Part shown: positions 62,643 to 64,000 of the stretch, piece after piece
Layout: each line of letters opens with the position of its first letter
How positions within the stretch are numbered: position 1 is the first letter of the stretch
Assembly (NCBI RefSeq): GCF_000346485.2
Contig: NZ_KQ976354.1
Coordinates: forward strand, 9,692,341 to 9,756,340
DNA: 64,000 bases
Reading direction: 5' to 3'
Source of the DNA: Scytonema hofmannii PCC 7110
GTDB taxonomy: Bacteria > Cyanobacteriota > Cyanobacteriia > Cyanobacteriales > Nostocaceae
Position numbers and translations under genes: made by a program
Notes under the pieces: model-generated
Seen by the model: only the letters and a program-made list of their open reading frames with translations
The model's database searches: none
Told to the model about the DNA's origin: nothing

Positions 62643-63929
62643 TTAAACTCTCTCGTTCCGATGGTCAACGATTATGACGGCGGGATCGTCTTTGTCGTAC
62701 CCTACTCCATGTTCGGTGGAGGTGGTATTTACCACGGGTGCGTCATGACGAATATCTCTGTCAGAATCGCGGCGATGAGCACCAGTTGTATCCGCCGCAT
62801 CGAAGGTATCAAACTCTTGAATACCATGACGTTTGAGAATGGTTTCCGCACGACGGACTTCATCTTCCGTACCATCCACAATAATTAGGTAGTCGCCCCT
62901 GTTCAAGCGATCGTTATAGACTTTGGCGCGGTTCTCAGGAATTCCCAAACCCACAAGTCCGCCTGTGACTCCACCAGCTGCGGCACCAATTCCCGCACCA
63001 GCTGCGGTGGTTGCCAATGCTGTTGCAACTGCACCACCTGCAATCACTGGTCCAATTCCAGGAATTGCTAAAGCACCAAGACCGACTAACAAGCCGCCCA
63101 AACCGCCTAAAGCACCGCCTGTGACAGCCCCGGCTTTTGCACCCTCATCAGCCTTATTACCTTTGCCAACGTTTGTGCCGGTCAAATTAGTGTTGTGATT
63201 TCCGTCCTTACCAATCAGTGAAACCTGACTGAGAGGAAAACCAGCATCGCGCAATTCGGTGAGTGCGACTTCTGCATCTCGGCGATTGGGGAATACACCA
63301 ATTGCTCTTCTTCTGTGTATGGTGGGTACTGTACCCACTGAAGCAGGAGTAGCAACCACAGGGTTAACTGCTCCTTGCTTGTGTTCGGGGCGATCGTAAA
63401 CGGCAAACTCTTGTACTCCCCGATGGGTCAAAATATTTCTTGCTTTAGCAATTTCAGCATCAGTACCATCTATAATGACGAGATAGTCCCCTCTCTCCAA
63501 TCGCTCGTTGTAGACTCTAGCCCGTTCTTCGGGAATACCCAAGCCAATTAATGCGCCAACTATGCCACCAGTTGCTGCACCAATTCCAGCACCCGCTAAA
63601 GTTGTTGCCAGTGCAGTTGCAGTTGCTCCAGCAAGCATGATTGGACCGATTCCTGGAATAGCTAAAGTTCCTAAGCCAACTAACAATCCTGTTAAGCCGC
63701 CTAAAACTCCTCCAGAAACTGCTCCAGCTGTGGCACCTTCATCGGCTTTATTCCCAACATTTTCCCGGACTTCAGCACCTGCAATTTCATCTTTGCGATC
63801 GGCATCCCGTTTAATAACAGATACCCTGTCCATTGGAAAGCCAGTACTTCTTAATTCTTGTAAAGCGTTTTCCACTTCTTGACGGTGTGAAAATACGCCT
63901 ACAGCACGTCTATGTACACCTACAACCAT
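62643..63929 (-). CDS. Tandem-duplicated YflT-like general stress protein
   Basis: A 428-residue protein in two homologous halves (about 1-185 and 205-385). Each starts RRAVGVFSHRQEVENALQEL or RRAIGVFPNRRDAEVALTEL, has a Gly/Ala-rich double membrane-like hairpin (GLLVGLGTLAIPGIGPIMLAG and GLLVGLGALAIPGIGPVIAGG), and ends GDYLVIIDGTDAEI or GDYLIIVDGTEDEV. This is the YflT/general stress protein 17M type plus a glycine-zipper hairpin. The C-terminal tail (about 40 residues) is polar. It is near BON and CAAD genes, consistent with a membrane stress role. Confidence 0.85.
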   Translation of the reverse strand: MVVGVHRRAVGVFSHRQEVENALQELRSTGFPMDRVSVIKRDADRKDEIAGAEVRENVGNKADEGATAGAVSGGVLGGLTGLLVGLGTLAIPGIGPIMLAGATATALATTLAGAGIGAATGGIVGALIGLGIPEERARVYNERLERGDYLVIIDGTDAEIAKARNILTHRGVQEFAVYDRPEHKQGAVNPVVATPASVGTVPTIHRRRAIGVFPNRRDAEVALTELRDAGFPLSQVSLIGKDGNHNTNLTGTNVGKGNKADEGAKAGAVTGGALGGLGGLLVGLGALAIPGIGPVIAGGAVATALATTAAGAGIGAAAGGVTGGLVGLGIPENRAKVYNDRLNRGDYLIIVDGTEDEVRRAETILKRHGIQEFDTFDAADTTGAHRRDSDRDIRHDAPVVNTTSTEHGVGYDKDDPAVIIVDHRNERV

Positions 63930-64000
63930 GCCCTCTTACCTCAATAAGAAACAACTTTAATTGGCAGATTTTTTTAATGCTATTAATTCTATTTCTACAG

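Noticed and set aside
62923-63882. Pro/Ala-rich plus-strand frames opposite the stress protein
   Set aside because: They are antisense readings of the Gly/Ala-rich duplicated hairpins.

Overview
The window is chromosomal DNA of a cyanobacterium, most likely a filamentous, heterocyst-forming type (Nostocales-like; genus not assigned). The evidence is the many GCGATCGC (HIP1-type) octamers, abundant heptameric short tandem repeats (CACTGGT, TCATTTG, CAAAATC, GGTTAGT, CCCTACT) between genes, and cyanobacterial genes such as Calvin-cycle-type gap2, an IctB-like protein, a lumenal-type cyclophilin, a CAAD-domain protein, a cyanoexosortase and Uma2 nucleases. I saw no tRNA, rRNA, CRISPR array or complete insertion sequence.

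Layout. 1-4500: the minus-strand edge of a contractile injection system (eCIS) operon: tail sheath (cut by the window edge), a carboxypeptidase-regulatory-like protein, a DUF4255/Pvc16-type cap protein and a charged coiled-coil protein, followed by a separate small protein of four 19-residue repeats. 4759-8115: uvrB, a truncated Uma2 nuclease and a UPF0175/DUF3368 toxin-antitoxin pair. 8611-12536: a GMC oxidoreductase, a histidine kinase that has lost most of its response-regulator partner, and a TPR protein. 12614-25453: an accessory region with a Ras-like P-loop GTPase and a tail-anchored partner, two 724-residue dynamin-like GTPases, a retropepsin-like protease pair, a DUF6883/DUF4926 pair, MITE-like elements and several gene remnants.

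25530-32170: an exopolysaccharide/cyanoexosortase block on the minus strand (DegT aminotransferase, exosortase, its associated protein, Wza-like exporter, Wzc-like copolymerase/ATPase). 33082-36771: a histidine kinase-like protein without its phospho-acceptor histidine, an IctB/O-antigen-ligase-like protein and a WGxxGxxG-CTERM protein. 37198-48156: mostly housekeeping genes: smpB, two tandem rhomboids, a cyclophilin, an intact Uma2, thiL, gap2, nadD, murC-murB, a low-molecular-weight phosphatase and YbaB.

48888-64000: a NarL-type regulator, an AtzG/AtzE-type amidase pair split by a DUF4328 membrane gene, an NHLRC2-like thioredoxin/NHL protein, glutaminase, a run of two sensor kinases plus a CheY-like receiver, an orphan ModA, and a minus-strand group (CAAD, BON lipoprotein, duplicated YflT-like protein) that looks membrane or stress related.

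Two themes recur. Repeat DNA has shaped coding sequences: an in-frame heptamer insertion in thiL, near-identical C-terminal tails on four unrelated proteins, and a MITE-like end that supplies a stop codon. Signalling and nuclease genes appear in several stages of decay. The best candidate for an undescribed system is the GTPase region at 12740-25453; its biological role is not shown by sequence alone.
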